From Flavobacteriales bacterium (GTDB taxonomy: Bacteria; Bacteroidota; Bacteroidia; Flavobacteriales_F; PHOS-HE28), in contig CP064979.1 of assembly GCA_016699575.1 (NCBI GenBank), positions 3,348,001-3,412,000 on the forward strand: 64,000 nt of DNA, read 5' to 3'. The notes below the pieces were generated by a model, which saw only the letters and a list, made by a program, of their open reading frames with translations, was not told where the DNA came from and made no database searches. Positions 25,659 to 34,640 of the stretch are shown piece after piece (positions within the stretch are counted from its first letter, which is position 1; every line of letters starts with the position of its first letter). A program made the translations under genes and the position numbers.

Positions 25659-26992
25659 GCGTGTTCCGGTTCTGCTGCCATGCTGTGGTGCCCGTTGCCA
25701 TTGGTGCCGCCGAAGGCGGCTGCAATGGCGTCCAGTTTCGAACCACTTGTTTTTCCTTCAGCCTCCATGCGTACCACCTGCGCCAGGGTCTTCACAATAC
25801 GGTCGTGCTTGCTCACGAAGGGGTTGTTGCGGTCCCAAACGTAGCCCGCCAACACGCTCACGATCTTTTCCTTGATGCTCTGGGTCAGTTCCGGTGCGAA
25901 GAAGATCGTGTGCAGATCGCCGTTGTACCATGCATCGATGTATGTGCGGAAGACCGCAGCGCCGTACCGTACTTCGTCCGCATAGTCCTTCTCCCAGTCC
26001 ACCTTTTGCCCTGAGCGTTGCTTCAAGAAGAGCTTGGCGGCCATGAGCCCGCTGTTGGTGGCGAAGGCCACCCCACTGCTGAACACGGGATCGAGGAAGC
26101 CCGCGCAGTTGCCGGTGAGGACATAGTGTTTGCCGTGGAGCTTCTCGTTGTAATGAGCATAGTCGCGGATCACCTTGGGCTCCCACAGGAACCCCGGGTT
26201 CTCGTAGCGCGTCCCGAACGCTTTTTGGCGGTGCAGCATTTTGCGGAAGGCCTCGCTGGTGTTCGCGCTCTCCTCAATGGCGCTGAAGTGGCGCTTGTGG
26301 CCGACAAAACCAAGTGACGTGGTGCCGTTGCTGAACGGGATGCTCCAGAACCAAAGGTCGGTTTCCACGATCTCGAAGCTGATCTGCATCGGCTCCTTGT
26401 AGCCGTTGCGGTGCTCTTCCGTTTCGGGCACGTGCACGAACATGGCCATGCGGCCATCGCCCGATGGATCGTCCTTCAGTCCGAGCAGGCTCACTAGCGT
26501 GCCGCCGTAGCCACTACTGTCGATGATGAACGGTGCCTTCGCCACGAACGACTTGTCGCCTTTGCGCGCGTGCACCAGCGCATGGTCATCGGCTTCCAGG
26601 TCCACCTTGGTCACTTCATGCCCGAAGCGGATATCAACCCCGGCTGCAATGGCCGTGTCAGCCATCACCTTGTCGAAGTGTGCTCGTGGGACCTGCCAGG
26701 TCCACGTCCAGCCATCGGTGAAGTTCTCGGAGAACGCAAGGTCCAGGACGACCCCATCCCTGATGAAGCGGGCGCCGCGCTTGATGGCATAGTCCTGCTT
26801 CATCAACTCTGACAGCAGGCCGGCTTCGTCCCAATGGCCCATGCTCAAGGGCAATAGGCTTTCGCCGATCACGAACCGGGGGAACTCCGCCCGCTCCAGC
26901 ACCAGCACTTTCAATCCTTGTTTGTTCAGATACGCACTGGTGACACTGCCCGATGGGCCTGCACCGATCACGATCACGTCGAATTCCTCCAT
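25655..26992 (-). CDS. FAD-dependent oxidoreductase of the tryptophan-halogenase/geranylgeranyl-reductase type
   Basis: 445 aa. DVIVIGAGPSGSVTSAYL is the FAD-binding GxGxxG motif, RFVIGESLLP the conserved GES loop, LTGNCAGFLDPVFSSGV the late FAD motif. DLWFWSIPFSNG contains WFWSIP, the WxWxIP motif associated with FAD-dependent halogenases. Related enzymes sit in flexirubin and aryl-polyene clusters, so ring halogenation or hydroxylation is plausible. Substrate not shown by sequence. The gap to the upstream ligase gene is 27 nt and the 3' end overlaps the methyltransferase. Confidence 0.8.
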   Translation of the reverse strand: MEEFDVIVIGAGPSGSVTSAYLNKQGLKVLVLERAEFPRFVIGESLLPLSMGHWDEAGLLSELMKQDYAIKRGARFIRDGVVLDLAFSENFTDGWTWTWQVPRAHFDKVMADTAIAAGVDIRFGHEVTKVDLEADDHALVHARKGDKSFVAKAPFIIDSSGYGGTLVSLLGLKDDPSGDGRMAMFVHVPETEEHRNGYKEPMQISFEIVETDLWFWSIPFSNGTTSLGFVGHKRHFSAIEESANTSEAFRKMLHRQKAFGTRYENPGFLWEPKVIRDYAHYNEKLHGKHYVLTGNCAGFLDPVFSSGVAFATNSGLMAAKLFLKQRSGQKVDWEKDYADEVRYGAAVFRTYIDAWYNGDLHTIFFAPELTQSIKEKIVSVLAGYVWDRNNPFVSKHDRIVKTLAQVVRMEAEGKTSGSKLDAIAAAFGGTNGNGHHSMAAEPEHA

Positions 26993-27019
26993 GGTGGGTA
27001 TTTGCTGCGCCTGCAGCGC

Positions 27020-28321
27020 TCAAGTGTTGCTCTTCCGCCGGTCGATGAAACGCTGAGGCTTCCGGGCGCCGGGCGGCAGGGCCAAAGTATCGATACGCCC
27101 CGCATCGGTCCTGACGATCGTTGGTGCTACACGGAGTTTCGCCCGGAGGACGTCCAAAACCGCAGGTTCAGCCTCAGCCGAAGCATCCAGCATCACCACC
27201 AACCGGTCGTTGCCCAGTTCATCGCTCTCGGCAATGGCCACATAGCTCCCGACTTGTCGGCAAGCCGCCAAGGCATCCAGCACTTGGGCAGGGAAAACGG
27301 TGGTGCCCTTGATCTTCAGGCGTTGCTGCTTGCGGCCGAGGACAGGCCCCAGCCGGCGCTCGTATCCGTTCGGGCCGGCACCTTCATGCCAAGCGCAGAT
27401 ATCCCCGGTGCGGAAGCGGAGCAATGGCATGCCTTCAACTCCGAAGGGCGTCACTACCACTTCGCCGGGTGTGCCCGCAGGAACGGGTTGGTTGTCGTCG
27501 CCGATCACTTCAACATGGATGAGGTCGTGCTGCACCACGGCACCCGAGGCGGGGGATCGCTCGGTGCTGGCCGTGCACATCTCCGTGCTGGCATAAGTGC
27601 TCACCAGGTCCACGGGCCAACCTTCGTTGATGCGCGTTGCCAAAGCGTTCGGGGCCAGATCAGCCGTGGTGATCGGTTCACCGATGCACACTACACGGCG
27701 TACACTGCTCGTTCGCGGATCGATGCCTTGCTCCCGCGCGAAGCCGATCATCCGCAGCAAGAACGAAGGCACGGCAATGAGCACGGTGGGCTTGAAACGT
27801 TGGATGGCATCCCATTGCGCGGCAGCATCACCAGGGCCCATGCGCACCATGGCCGCACCTATGCTGCGTACGCCCATCTGGTAGGCAAGCCCGGCCATGA
27901 AGCGCTTGTCGATGGTGGTCATCAACTGCAACGTGTCTGATGCTGTGACCCCGGCCATGCGCAGGCTATTGGCTTCGTTGATCGCAAGTCGCTGAAGGTC
28001 TTGCTCGGTCTGCGGAAGAGGAACCGGCTGGCCGGTGGTGCCGCTGGTGGTGGCATGGTCGCGGATGGCGCTTCGATCCACCGCGAGGAACTTGGCGTTG
28101 TGGGCTTCAAGCTGCTCCCGAACGGTGAATGGGAATGCCTTCAGGTCGTCCAAAGAGCGCAGGTCATCGGAGCTCATATGGTTCGCGGCCAAAAGCTCGC
28201 GGTACCACGGTGAACGACGTTGCAGATCGGCGATGTGCGCACGCAAACGATCCGCTTGTGCGGTGGCCCATTCTTGGGCGGTGAGCCGGGCCGCAGGCGT
28301 TGTCACTTCACTGCGTTGCAT
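27020..28321 (-). CDS. AMP-dependent acyl/aryl-CoA ligase-like (phenylacetate-CoA ligase type)
   Basis: 433 aa. The adenylation P-loop is ATTSGTTGQPV, A5-like STYASTEM, and LLRFRTGDICAW. The N-terminus LQRRSPWYRELL is typical of PaaK-like ligases, and the length fits them. It probably activates an aromatic or hydroxycinnamate-like acid as starter for a polyene or flexirubin-type product. ATG 28321 overlaps the C45 gene by 19 nt, implying coupled translation. Confidence 0.75.
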   Translation of the reverse strand: MQRSEVTTPAARLTAQEWATAQADRLRAHIADLQRRSPWYRELLAANHMSSDDLRSLDDLKAFPFTVREQLEAHNAKFLAVDRSAIRDHATTSGTTGQPVPLPQTEQDLQRLAINEANSLRMAGVTASDTLQLMTTIDKRFMAGLAYQMGVRSIGAAMVRMGPGDAAAQWDAIQRFKPTVLIAVPSFLLRMIGFAREQGIDPRTSSVRRVVCIGEPITTADLAPNALATRINEGWPVDLVSTYASTEMCTASTERSPASGAVVQHDLIHVEVIGDDNQPVPAGTPGEVVVTPFGVEGMPLLRFRTGDICAWHEGAGPNGYERRLGPVLGRKQQRLKIKGTTVFPAQVLDALAACRQVGSYVAIAESDELGNDRLVVMLDASAEAEPAVLDVLRAKLRVAPTIVRTDAGRIDTLALPPGARKPQRFIDRRKSNT

Positions 28322-30024
28322 TCGTTCATCGCGTTCGTGATGCGTTCGCGCTCGGCCAGGCTTGCCACGGTATGCTCCAATGCCTGCGCGTAATACGCCG
28401 CTGCCTTCTTGTGTTCGCCCATGCTCCGGTACAGGTCGCCAAGATCGGCGTAGGTGAGGTAACTCTTCGGGTTGCTCGCGATGAAACGCTGTTCGTCAGC
28501 AGCGCTCAGGGAGTAAGCCTTTCCGGCCAGAACATGGTCGTGCAGTTCACCATGCATCTTGGCAAAAAAAGTGTGGCCCTGGCCCTCGGGTGAAGCCAGG
28601 AAGCCGTCCGCAGCAATGGTCAGCGCTTCATTGTGCACGGGTCCAGCAACGGTATTCGTGGCGCAACGGCTGAACACGGCCGTGAGGTCATAGCACACGA
28701 ACGCACCTTCCTGGTAAGGGTAGGCGCTCACCCACACGCGGCGCTTCATGGGCTGGAACACGATACCGTGGTGCGCGATGAGCTGGTTGATGCTCATCGG
28801 ATTGCCCATCCCGATGTCTTCGTTGTTCGGGCCTTTCCGGTCGCGGAGGATCCGCACGGCGGCTTCGGCATCCAAGCTGTCTTCGGCATCCAGCAACGTG
28901 TTCATGCGGTCCCAGCGCGTCTTGCTGTCGCTTCGCAGAAGGTTCGAGGTGTTCGCGTCGCTGTCCTTGAAGTGCGGGCTCTGGTAATGGTTGGCACAAA
29001 CCAGGCGGTCGCCTTCGGTCGTGGTCACGTCCATGCCGTCGGGGGCCTTTTCGATAATGATCGCGCGGCCGTCGCGAGCGCTACCCACCAGGATGGACTC
29101 GCTCACAAAAACGTCGCGCCGTCCGGCTATGGCCACAGCGGAGTCAATGTTCGAAGCGTACTGAAGGATCTCTCGCGCCAGCAAACTGATCGGCGTTTTT
29201 GCGCCCCACGGCGTTGCGCTCTTCGCGGCGTTGATGGTAACGGTGAGACCCTCGGTGTTCATGCCGCTCGCAGCGCCCATGAAGCCGCCCCACGATACCG
29301 TCATGAACGGGATCCCGTGACGGGGCCGGATAAAGGTGATGAGCTTGTCCTTGGCGAACTCCTCGCCCATGTAGAAGTCGAAGTTCCGCCCGATGAGCAA
29401 CTCGCCGTCAATAGTGGCGCTGTCCCAAGCAGCGAAACTGGTGCACCCCACCAAGGCAAGGTCCTGCAGGGCATGACCGATGTCGTGCGCCGCGTGGTAG
29501 TTCAGCGCCCGATGGTATTTCGGGCCCACGAAATCGTAGGCATCGCTGAACGAGCGGCTCACACCGAAGATCTCGCGCTCGAACTCGTCAGGCACATGTT
29601 CCGGCAGGTCGCGGTTGAACCATGCCGTGATGTACTTCAGCGACTTCAGCCATCCCTCGTTGGGCACCAACGCGCGTAAGCGGTCCACGAAGATCTCCTC
29701 CTGCTTCACCACCAGTTCTTGGGCGAGCACACCGTAAGTGAGCCCCCGTTGCAGGTCGTCACCTTCAACATACACCTCGTAAAGCCCATGATCGTTGCGC
29801 CCCAACCAGTTGTGGCCCGATCGCCAGCGGCCTTCGGCGTCCATGCTGCGCTCCGGGAGTTGAAGTACATCGGCGGAAGTCACTGGCTCAGGTACCCGCA
29901 CCGTGAAGTAGAACCAGGTGAGCAGCACGCCCATCAGCAACGCGCTGAACACGACAATGCGCAGCAAGCGACGACGCCACCGGCCGGGACGAGGAGTGCG
30001 AACCATCTGCTGGTCTGTGGTCAT
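28303..30024 (-). CDS. C45-family autoproteolytic acyltransferase/hydrolase, membrane-anchored
   Basis: 573 aa. One N-terminal membrane segment (LLRIVVFSALLMGVLLTWFYF, about residues 17-37). The Ntn-type nucleophile region is LALVGCTSFAAWD, with Cys near residue 194 exposed by self-cleavage, followed by LIGRNFDFYMGEE, the acyltransferase motif, and GLTVTINAAKSATPWGA. The C-terminus has TPR-like helices (YLTYADLGDLYRSMGEHKKA). Such proteins accompany flexirubin/dialkylresorcinol clusters, where they may acylate the product. The ATG at 30024 lies 4 nt after the upstream OMP stop; MVRT at 30006 is an alternative. Confidence 0.75.
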   Translation of the reverse strand: MTTDQQMVRTPRPGRWRRRLLRIVVFSALLMGVLLTWFYFTVRVPEPVTSADVLQLPERSMDAEGRWRSGHNWLGRNDHGLYEVYVEGDDLQRGLTYGVLAQELVVKQEEIFVDRLRALVPNEGWLKSLKYITAWFNRDLPEHVPDEFEREIFGVSRSFSDAYDFVGPKYHRALNYHAAHDIGHALQDLALVGCTSFAAWDSATIDGELLIGRNFDFYMGEEFAKDKLITFIRPRHGIPFMTVSWGGFMGAASGMNTEGLTVTINAAKSATPWGAKTPISLLAREILQYASNIDSAVAIAGRRDVFVSESILVGSARDGRAIIIEKAPDGMDVTTTEGDRLVCANHYQSPHFKDSDANTSNLLRSDSKTRWDRMNTLLDAEDSLDAEAAVRILRDRKGPNNEDIGMGNPMSINQLIAHHGIVFQPMKRRVWVSAYPYQEGAFVCYDLTAVFSRCATNTVAGPVHNEALTIAADGFLASPEGQGHTFFAKMHGELHDHVLAGKAYSLSAADEQRFIASNPKSYLTYADLGDLYRSMGEHKKAAAYYAQALEHTVASLAERERITNAMNECNAVK

Positions 30025-30028
30025 CACT

Positions 30029-30625
30029 TCAGAAGCCCACGGCGAAACCGCCACCAACGAAGGGTGTTCCCCGCAAGTAAGGACTTCGCGGATCCTGCAG
30101 AACGTCCCACAGCACGGTGAAGGTCATGTACGTGCGGCCACCAAGGCTCGCCGAATAGCCGCCACCGACCAAGAGGAACGGGACCCATGTCCGCCCGAGC
30201 CTCGCCGTCGCCCGATCGATGTAGCCGACCATGTTCATGTGGTTGAACTCGGCATGGGCGAACAACTGCGGCAGCAGCCGGTAGCGTGTGAACGTGCGGT
30301 AGCCGTAGGTGCTGAAACCGCTGTTCGCACCGTATGCGTTCCAGCGGGTGTAGTTATAGCTGCCACCGACGCCCACGCTCCACTTGTTATTGCGGTCGAT
30401 CTTGTAGCCGACCACCGGGTCGATGCCGATGTTGGTGGTGGTGCCGAACTGGAGGTTCAAACCCCCGCCGAAGAACAGGCGTTCCTTCACTGGGCGCGTG
30501 TCCTTCTCCTCATCCTCTTCCTCTGTGGCGTCTTCTTCTTCATCCTGCGCAAGCACGGGGACAGCGGCCATGGTGAGCAAGGCCAGCAGGCCAAGTCGCA
30601 TCCAGCGCATCAGATCGGTCTTCAT
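30029..30625 (-). CDS. Small outer-membrane beta-barrel protein
   Basis: 198 aa. Signal peptide MKTDLMRWMRLGLLALLTMAAVPVLAQ, then an acidic linker (DEEEDATEEEDEEKD) and a barrel-like sequence (FFGGGLNLQFGTTTNIGIDP, VGYKIDRNNKWSVGVGGSYN) ending in FVGGGFAVGF. First gene of the acyltransferase/ligase/FAD/methyltransferase set, spaced 4 nt from the C45 gene. A role in placing the product in the outer membrane is only a guess. Confidence 0.7.
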   Translation of the reverse strand: MKTDLMRWMRLGLLALLTMAAVPVLAQDEEEDATEEEDEEKDTRPVKERLFFGGGLNLQFGTTTNIGIDPVVGYKIDRNNKWSVGVGGSYNYTRWNAYGANSGFSTYGYRTFTRYRLLPQLFAHAEFNHMNMVGYIDRATARLGRTWVPFLLVGGGYSASLGGRTYMTFTVLWDVLQDPRSPYLRGTPFVGGGFAVGF

Positions 30626-30634
30626 GTTCTGGTC

Positions 30635-30643
30635 CGAAAAGTA
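30635..30643 (-). promoter_or_regulatory. Putative -7 element TACTTTTCG of the pigment-like operon
   Basis: Same nine bases as the box before lptD, located 9 nt before the ATG at 30625. Confidence 0.4.
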
Positions 30644-30661
30644 GCCCGGCCCAGGCAACCA

Positions 30662-32005
30662 TCAGGCCGTGCGCCGCCGCCGCAGCGACCGCGGGCCGTA
30701 ATCGCGCTCGAAGGCAAGGGACAGCATCAGCCCGCGACAGGTCATCCAGAGCAGGAAGGCGGCCCAAACGGCGTGCAACTCCCAGCCCAAGTGGTCGCCC
30801 ACGATGGCCACGGGCAGGAACACGCCGAAGGTGGAAATGAGCAGGACGTTGCGCAGGCTCTTGCCATCGCCGAAGCCTTTGAAGATGCCATCGAAGGCGA
30901 AGGCCACCGCGTTGATCGGCTGCGTGATGATCACCAGCCAGAACACACCATTGAACAGCAAGAGCGCACCGGCGCTTTCGGTGAACATGCCACCGATCCA
31001 CGGGTAGGAGATGCCATAGATCACAGCGAGGATGATGCCGATGAGCACGCTGCGCCGCACCACCTGCCAGCTTACGCGGTACAGTTCCTTCAAGTTGCGC
31101 TCACCGCTGAAACGGCCCACAAGCACACTGCCCGCGGCGGCGTAGCCATCGATGAAGAAGGCGCTGAAGAGCCAGATGTTCATGGCCGCGCTATGGGCCG
31201 CGCTGTGCAGCACGCCGTGTCCGGTGGCCAGGCGTGCACCGAAGTAGTAGCACGCGTTGAGGGCGATGGTGCGCGCGAACAGATTGCCGCTGAGCAACCA
31301 CAACGAGGCCAGCTCCGGATGCCGCCATGTGCGCGGGAACAGCTCGAACGGCGTGCGCAGTTTCAGCACCACGATGGCCGTGAAGAACATGGTGATCTGC
31401 GCCGCGAAGCTGGACCACGACGACCCCACCACGCCGAGCGCAGGGACATCGTTCCACCCGAAGATCAGCACCGGGTTCAACGCAAGGTTCACCGCTGCAC
31501 CGATGATGCTGATCCACATGCTCCACCGCATGTTCTGGATGCCACGGAACGCACCCGTCATGGCGAACGTGGCCAGCACGAAGGGGAAGCCGAAGCTGCG
31601 CACGTGGAAGTAGTCCACTGCCAGGCGCAGCACTTCGCCATCGGCATTGTACAACCGGAAGATCTCTTCCGAGAACGCATTGGTGATGCTGAAGAAGACG
31701 AGCCCCAGTCCGAAGTTCATCCAGATGGCCAGTGGCACCAGGCCTAGGATGCCGCTGAGGCGTTGCTCGCCATAGTAGCGTGCCACCACGGCAAGCACCG
31801 CGCTGCGCGTTTGGGCCAGCACCCAAACCACCAGCAGGAAGAAACTGCTGCCGATGCCAACGGCAGCCACCGAGGCATCGCCGAGCTCGCGCACGAACCC
31901 CATGTCCACCAGCGCGATCACCGGCTCAGCGATGCCACTGATGATGGCAGGCACCGCCAGATGGTCCAGTTCGCGGCGGGTGAGCGGGTGCGGGGATCTT
32001 GGCAA
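30662..32005 (-). CDS. MATE family efflux transporter
   Basis: 447 aa, about 12 membrane helices. PAIISGIAEPVIALVDMGFV near the start and RYYGEQR after helix 2 are MATE-like, followed by a repeated second half (ALNACYYFGARLATG, IDGYAAAGSVLVGRFSG). It exchanges cations for organic compounds; given its neighbours it may export the pathway product. No ATG lies near the domain start; a TTG at 32005 fits, directly after a GATCTTCG box and at the family's usual length. A longer ATG start at 32122 would overlap the divergent ydeI-like gene and is rejected. Confidence 0.8.
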   Translation of the reverse strand: MPRSPHPLTRRELDHLAVPAIISGIAEPVIALVDMGFVRELGDASVAAVGIGSSFFLLVVWVLAQTRSAVLAVVARYYGEQRLSGILGLVPLAIWMNFGLGLVFFSITNAFSEEIFRLYNADGEVLRLAVDYFHVRSFGFPFVLATFAMTGAFRGIQNMRWSMWISIIGAAVNLALNPVLIFGWNDVPALGVVGSSWSSFAAQITMFFTAIVVLKLRTPFELFPRTWRHPELASLWLLSGNLFARTIALNACYYFGARLATGHGVLHSAAHSAAMNIWLFSAFFIDGYAAAGSVLVGRFSGERNLKELYRVSWQVVRRSVLIGIILAVIYGISYPWIGGMFTESAGALLLFNGVFWLVIITQPINAVAFAFDGIFKGFGDGKSLRNVLLISTFGVFLPVAIVGDHLGWELHAVWAAFLLWMTCRGLMLSLAFERDYGPRSLRRRRTA

Positions 32006-32050
32006 AGCGGGTGCGAAGATCGGCCTTCGGCGCGCGGGTAACTTGCCCCT

Positions 32051-32644
32051 ATGCCTGCACCGGTTGATCCGACCACCTTCAGCAGCACGCAGGAGTTGCG
32101 ACGGTGGTTGCAACGGAACCACACGTCAGCCGCTGAGCTCTGGGCTGAACTCGTGAAGCAAGCCGCAGCTGGCGATGGCGTCACCTATCAGGAGGCCGCG
32201 GACCTCATGCTGTGCTTCGGCTGGACGGAAGCGGTGCGCTACGGAAGCACCACCAATCGTTTCGTGATGCGCTTCGTGCCGCGCCGGAAGAAGAGCATTT
32301 GGAGTTCGCGGAACATCAAGCGGGCGCAAGAACTCATCGCGGCTGGGGAGATGACACCTGCCGGCTTGGCTGCGTTCGAGGACCGTGACGTTGTGCGCAG
32401 CGAGCAGTACAGCTACGAGCGCAACGCCGTTGGACTTTCACCGGCGTACGAGAAGCGCTTCAAGGCCAACAAGCCTGCCTGGGCCTGGTGGAAAGCCGCG
32501 CCCATGAGCTACACCAAAGCCGCAGCGTGGTGGGTAATGAGCGCCAAGCAGGAAGCTACGCGCGAGCGGCGGTTCGTGATGCTATTGGAGCACTGCTCGA
32601 AAGGGAAGAAGCTGAAGCTGTTCACAAGGCCCGGGGAGAGGTGA
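32051..32644 (+). CDS. YdeI/OmpD-associated family protein
   Basis: 197 aa. Motifs SSTQELRRWLQRNHTSAAEL, GVTYQEAADLMLCFGWTEAV and FVPRRKKSIWSSRNIKRAQEL are those of the YdeI (bacteriocin-protection) family. A C-terminal extension follows (AWAWWKAAPMSYTKAAAWWV, a YdeI-type helical tail). Function is unclear in general; a stress or antimicrobial tolerance role is suggested for some members. A box TAACTTGC lies 5 nt before the start codon, so the transcript may be nearly leaderless. Confidence 0.75.
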   Translation: MPAPVDPTTFSSTQELRRWLQRNHTSAAELWAELVKQAAAGDGVTYQEAADLMLCFGWTEAVRYGSTTNRFVMRFVPRRKKSIWSSRNIKRAQELIAAGEMTPAGLAAFEDRDVVRSEQYSYERNAVGLSPAYEKRFKANKPAWAWWKAAPMSYTKAAAWWVMSAKQEATRERRFVMLLEHCSKGKKLKLFTRPGER

Positions 32645-32654
32645 ACTCATCACT

Positions 32655-33131
32655 CTAATCCGAAAAGAGAACTGTGTTCACTGCGGCACGCAACGGGTCG
32701 TGCCAGCGGTTCTCAACCCCTGGTTTCTCTCCTAGCTCAACTATCACGTTAGCGGTCGATGTGGCCTGCTGGGCATGGACAGAAATTCCCAGCACATACT
32801 GGTTGTTCTCAACAACCGCCACAATGCGCATCCTGCCGCCCAATCCCGGACCTTGGATTGCGTACTCGATGTGAGCCTGAACTCCGTACGTCGCTTCTCT
32901 TGGGCCTTCGCTTACGAGCGTTAGCCGCGCATCCCGCTCTTGAAGACGGTGGTGAGCATAGAGTGCTACACTATCGATGGCTTCTCGGATCTGATTATCG
33001 CCGAGCACCTCATTGTAGAGCCTTTCCGCTCGTTCAGCTTCTTCGACCCATGCACGATTTGTGGCTGCCTGTTCGGCCGCCTTCTGGGCATCTTGCGCCC
33101 TTCGGGCGTCGAGTAAGTTCTCTAGATTCAT
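32655..33131 (-). CDS. Hypothetical protein with N-terminal coiled coil
   Basis: 158 aa. Residues about 5-45 form an alanine/glutamate-rich helix (QDAQKAAEQAATNRAWVEEA), and the rest is a compact alpha/beta domain (LTLVSEGPREATYGVQAHIE, MRIVAVVENNQYVLGISVHA). I do not recognise the family. Base composition is lower in GC than the flanking core genes, and it lies beside the duplicated icd end, so it may belong to accessory DNA. Confidence 0.6.
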   Translation of the reverse strand: MNLENLLDARRAQDAQKAAEQAATNRAWVEEAERAERLYNEVLGDNQIREAIDSVALYAHHRLQERDARLTLVSEGPREATYGVQAHIEYAIQGPGLGGRMRIVAVVENNQYVLGISVHAQQATSTANVIVELGEKPGVENRWHDPLRAAVNTVLFSD

Positions 33132-33257
33132 CTGACACGGAACCTCGATGAGTGAGGTCGTGCAAGTGTAAGCACCTACGAGTGCGGCTTGATGCCTGTG
33201 CCTTAGGTAGTTATCAAGAAGATTTGCACCACCGCTCGGACTGCCCCAATCGACTGG

Positions 33258-33362
33258 TCACCCCATCCTCCTCTCCAATCCCTCCTGCAACGCCGCCATG
33301 AACTTGTCCGTGGCGAGGTAGTGTTCGGCAGAGACCTTCTCGCCGTGGATGCAGACCGCGAG
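33258..33362 (-). pseudogene. Duplicated 3' end of icd (34 C-terminal codons)
   Basis: The minus strand reads LAVCIHGEKVSAEHYLATDK, then FMAALQEGLERRMG and a stop. This equals the last 34 residues of the complete icd at 34686 except three changes (T to A, R to Q, A to G). About 92 of 105 bases agree by eye, and about nine of the thirteen differences are silent. It lies directly beyond the stop of the AAA ATPase gene, so the ATPase is flanked by two direct copies of the icd 3' end. Confidence 0.85.
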
Positions 33363-33376
33363 GGCGGGTATCTGGT

Positions 33377-34591
33377 TCACTTGACTGTCATTTGCCGTTG
33401 GATGAAATCGCCAAGGAGTGGTACGGCGAAGCTGTATCTGCCATGTCGGTTCTTGAACACCAAACCGTTCTCCGAGAGCTTCGAAAGCATCTGGGTCACT
33501 TGGCTTGGACTGAATCCTTTGGAAAGCTCGGAGGAGGCGCGTTCAACTATCTGCTGCACGCTGAATTCGTCGTTGGCGTTCTTGAGACCGGCTATCACAG
33601 AAAGCAACTCCCTTTGCCGGTCCGTGACTTTGTTCCAACGGCCAGCATAGAAGTCCGAGTCCAGCTTCCGCACGATCTGCCCCACGCTGACCATGGGCTT
33701 TACAACTCCCCTTGCCTGTTGCTGCAAGAAGCTGTCGAAACACTCTCGGCATATGAACTGGATGAAGTAGGGGTATCCGCCGGAGCTTGAGATGATCTCT
33801 TTGATCTCGCGCTCCTCGAAGCTCACTGGACAGCTCTGTTGTTGAATGGGGCGTTGGATCGCTTCTCGCGATGCTTTTGAGTTGAGCTTGTCGAGCATCG
33901 TGACGTGGAACATCCTTTCAGCGAACGTCCGCGCCTCGACGAGCTTGGGGAACAGGGTTGGCAGGCCTGTGAGCACCAGCATGTACAAGAAGCCCTTTTT
34001 TTGCAAGGACTGGAAAACCTCAAGGAGCAAGGAGAGGGGGTATTGTCCTTGAACTGCTTGATCGGACAGGTTCTGGGCCTCATCGTATGCCAGGATGATC
34101 CCTTTGATCTTGGTGGGTTGCAGTGCGTGCCAAACAAGCTCGAGCACGGCCTTCAATTTGTCCGCGACCAAGCCCGGCGTGCTCGTATAAACGCTTTCCA
34201 GCAATTCGTAGCTCAGTAGCACTGGCTCCTTTCGTGGTGTGGCCTTGAAACCAACGCGAGGATGTTCTTGTTCGGCGATCTGCAATCCCGTGACCAGTGG
34301 GGCCAAGTCGGCCATCACGCGGATCGCCAGGTTATGTTCGCTCACCGTAGCTGATTCGCTCAGATCGGTGCCTGCCCATAACCAGCCGTGCTTCAGTGCG
34401 ATCGGCTTGAAGGTTTCCAGAAGGACGGTCTTCCCAACACCGCGGAGGCCGGTGAGAATGAGATTGTCAAGAACCACGTCCTGTTCGAGCATCTTCTCGA
34501 ACTCGCGTTTTTCCTCTTCGCGCCCAGCCAGATAGGGCGGTGGGTGTCCTGCACCAGGACGGAACGGGTTAGTGAACTTTGGAGAGGCCAT
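33377..34591 (-). CDS. AAA family ATPase with C-terminal winged helix
   Basis: 404 aa. Walker A is LTGLRGVGKTVLLETF (about residues 47-62), Walker B is GIILAYDEAQNL. A sensor-like TGLP follows, then a lid region, and the C-terminal about 85 residues (TDRQRELLSVIAGLKNANDE, QVTQMLSKLSENGLVFKNRH) form a winged helix. This resembles STAND/archaeal-ATPase-like proteins (P-loop plus HTH) common in mobile DNA. It has a canonical promoter overlapped by a long palindrome, and lies between icd 3'-end copies. Function unknown; a regulator or defence-type sensor is possible. Confidence 0.75.
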   Translation of the reverse strand: MASPKFTNPFRPGAGHPPPYLAGREEEKREFEKMLEQDVVLDNLILTGLRGVGKTVLLETFKPIALKHGWLWAGTDLSESATVSEHNLAIRVMADLAPLVTGLQIAEQEHPRVGFKATPRKEPVLLSYELLESVYTSTPGLVADKLKAVLELVWHALQPTKIKGIILAYDEAQNLSDQAVQGQYPLSLLLEVFQSLQKKGFLYMLVLTGLPTLFPKLVEARTFAERMFHVTMLDKLNSKASREAIQRPIQQQSCPVSFEEREIKEIISSSGGYPYFIQFICRECFDSFLQQQARGVVKPMVSVGQIVRKLDSDFYAGRWNKVTDRQRELLSVIAGLKNANDEFSVQQIVERASSELSKGFSPSQVTQMLSKLSENGLVFKNRHGRYSFAVPLLGDFIQRQMTVK

Positions 34592-34609
34592 GAACGTTCT
34601 TTATGAACA

Positions 34610-34640
34610 CAAACGTAGATGAATGAATTTAGTTGTGCAA
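34610..34640 (-). promoter_or_regulatory. Canonical promoter TTG-N20-TACGTTTG of the AAA ATPase gene
   Basis: On the minus strand TTG (34640-34638) is followed after 20 nt by TACGTTTG (34617-34610), an exact fit to the Bacteroidota primary-sigma promoter (TTG, 19-21 nt, TAnnTTTG). The ATG is 18 nt beyond the -7 box. Confidence 0.6.

Noticed and set aside
29918..31747. Long plus-strand open frame (about 609 codons)
   Set aside because: It lies antisense to the C45, OMP and MATE genes, has no domain signature and is rich in residues typical of reverse-frame reading in GC-rich DNA.
32005..32122. Longer MATE protein starting at ATG 32122
   Set aside because: It would overlap the start of the divergent ydeI-like gene and add an uncharacteristic arginine-rich N-terminus; the TTG at 32005 follows a promoter-like box and gives the usual length.
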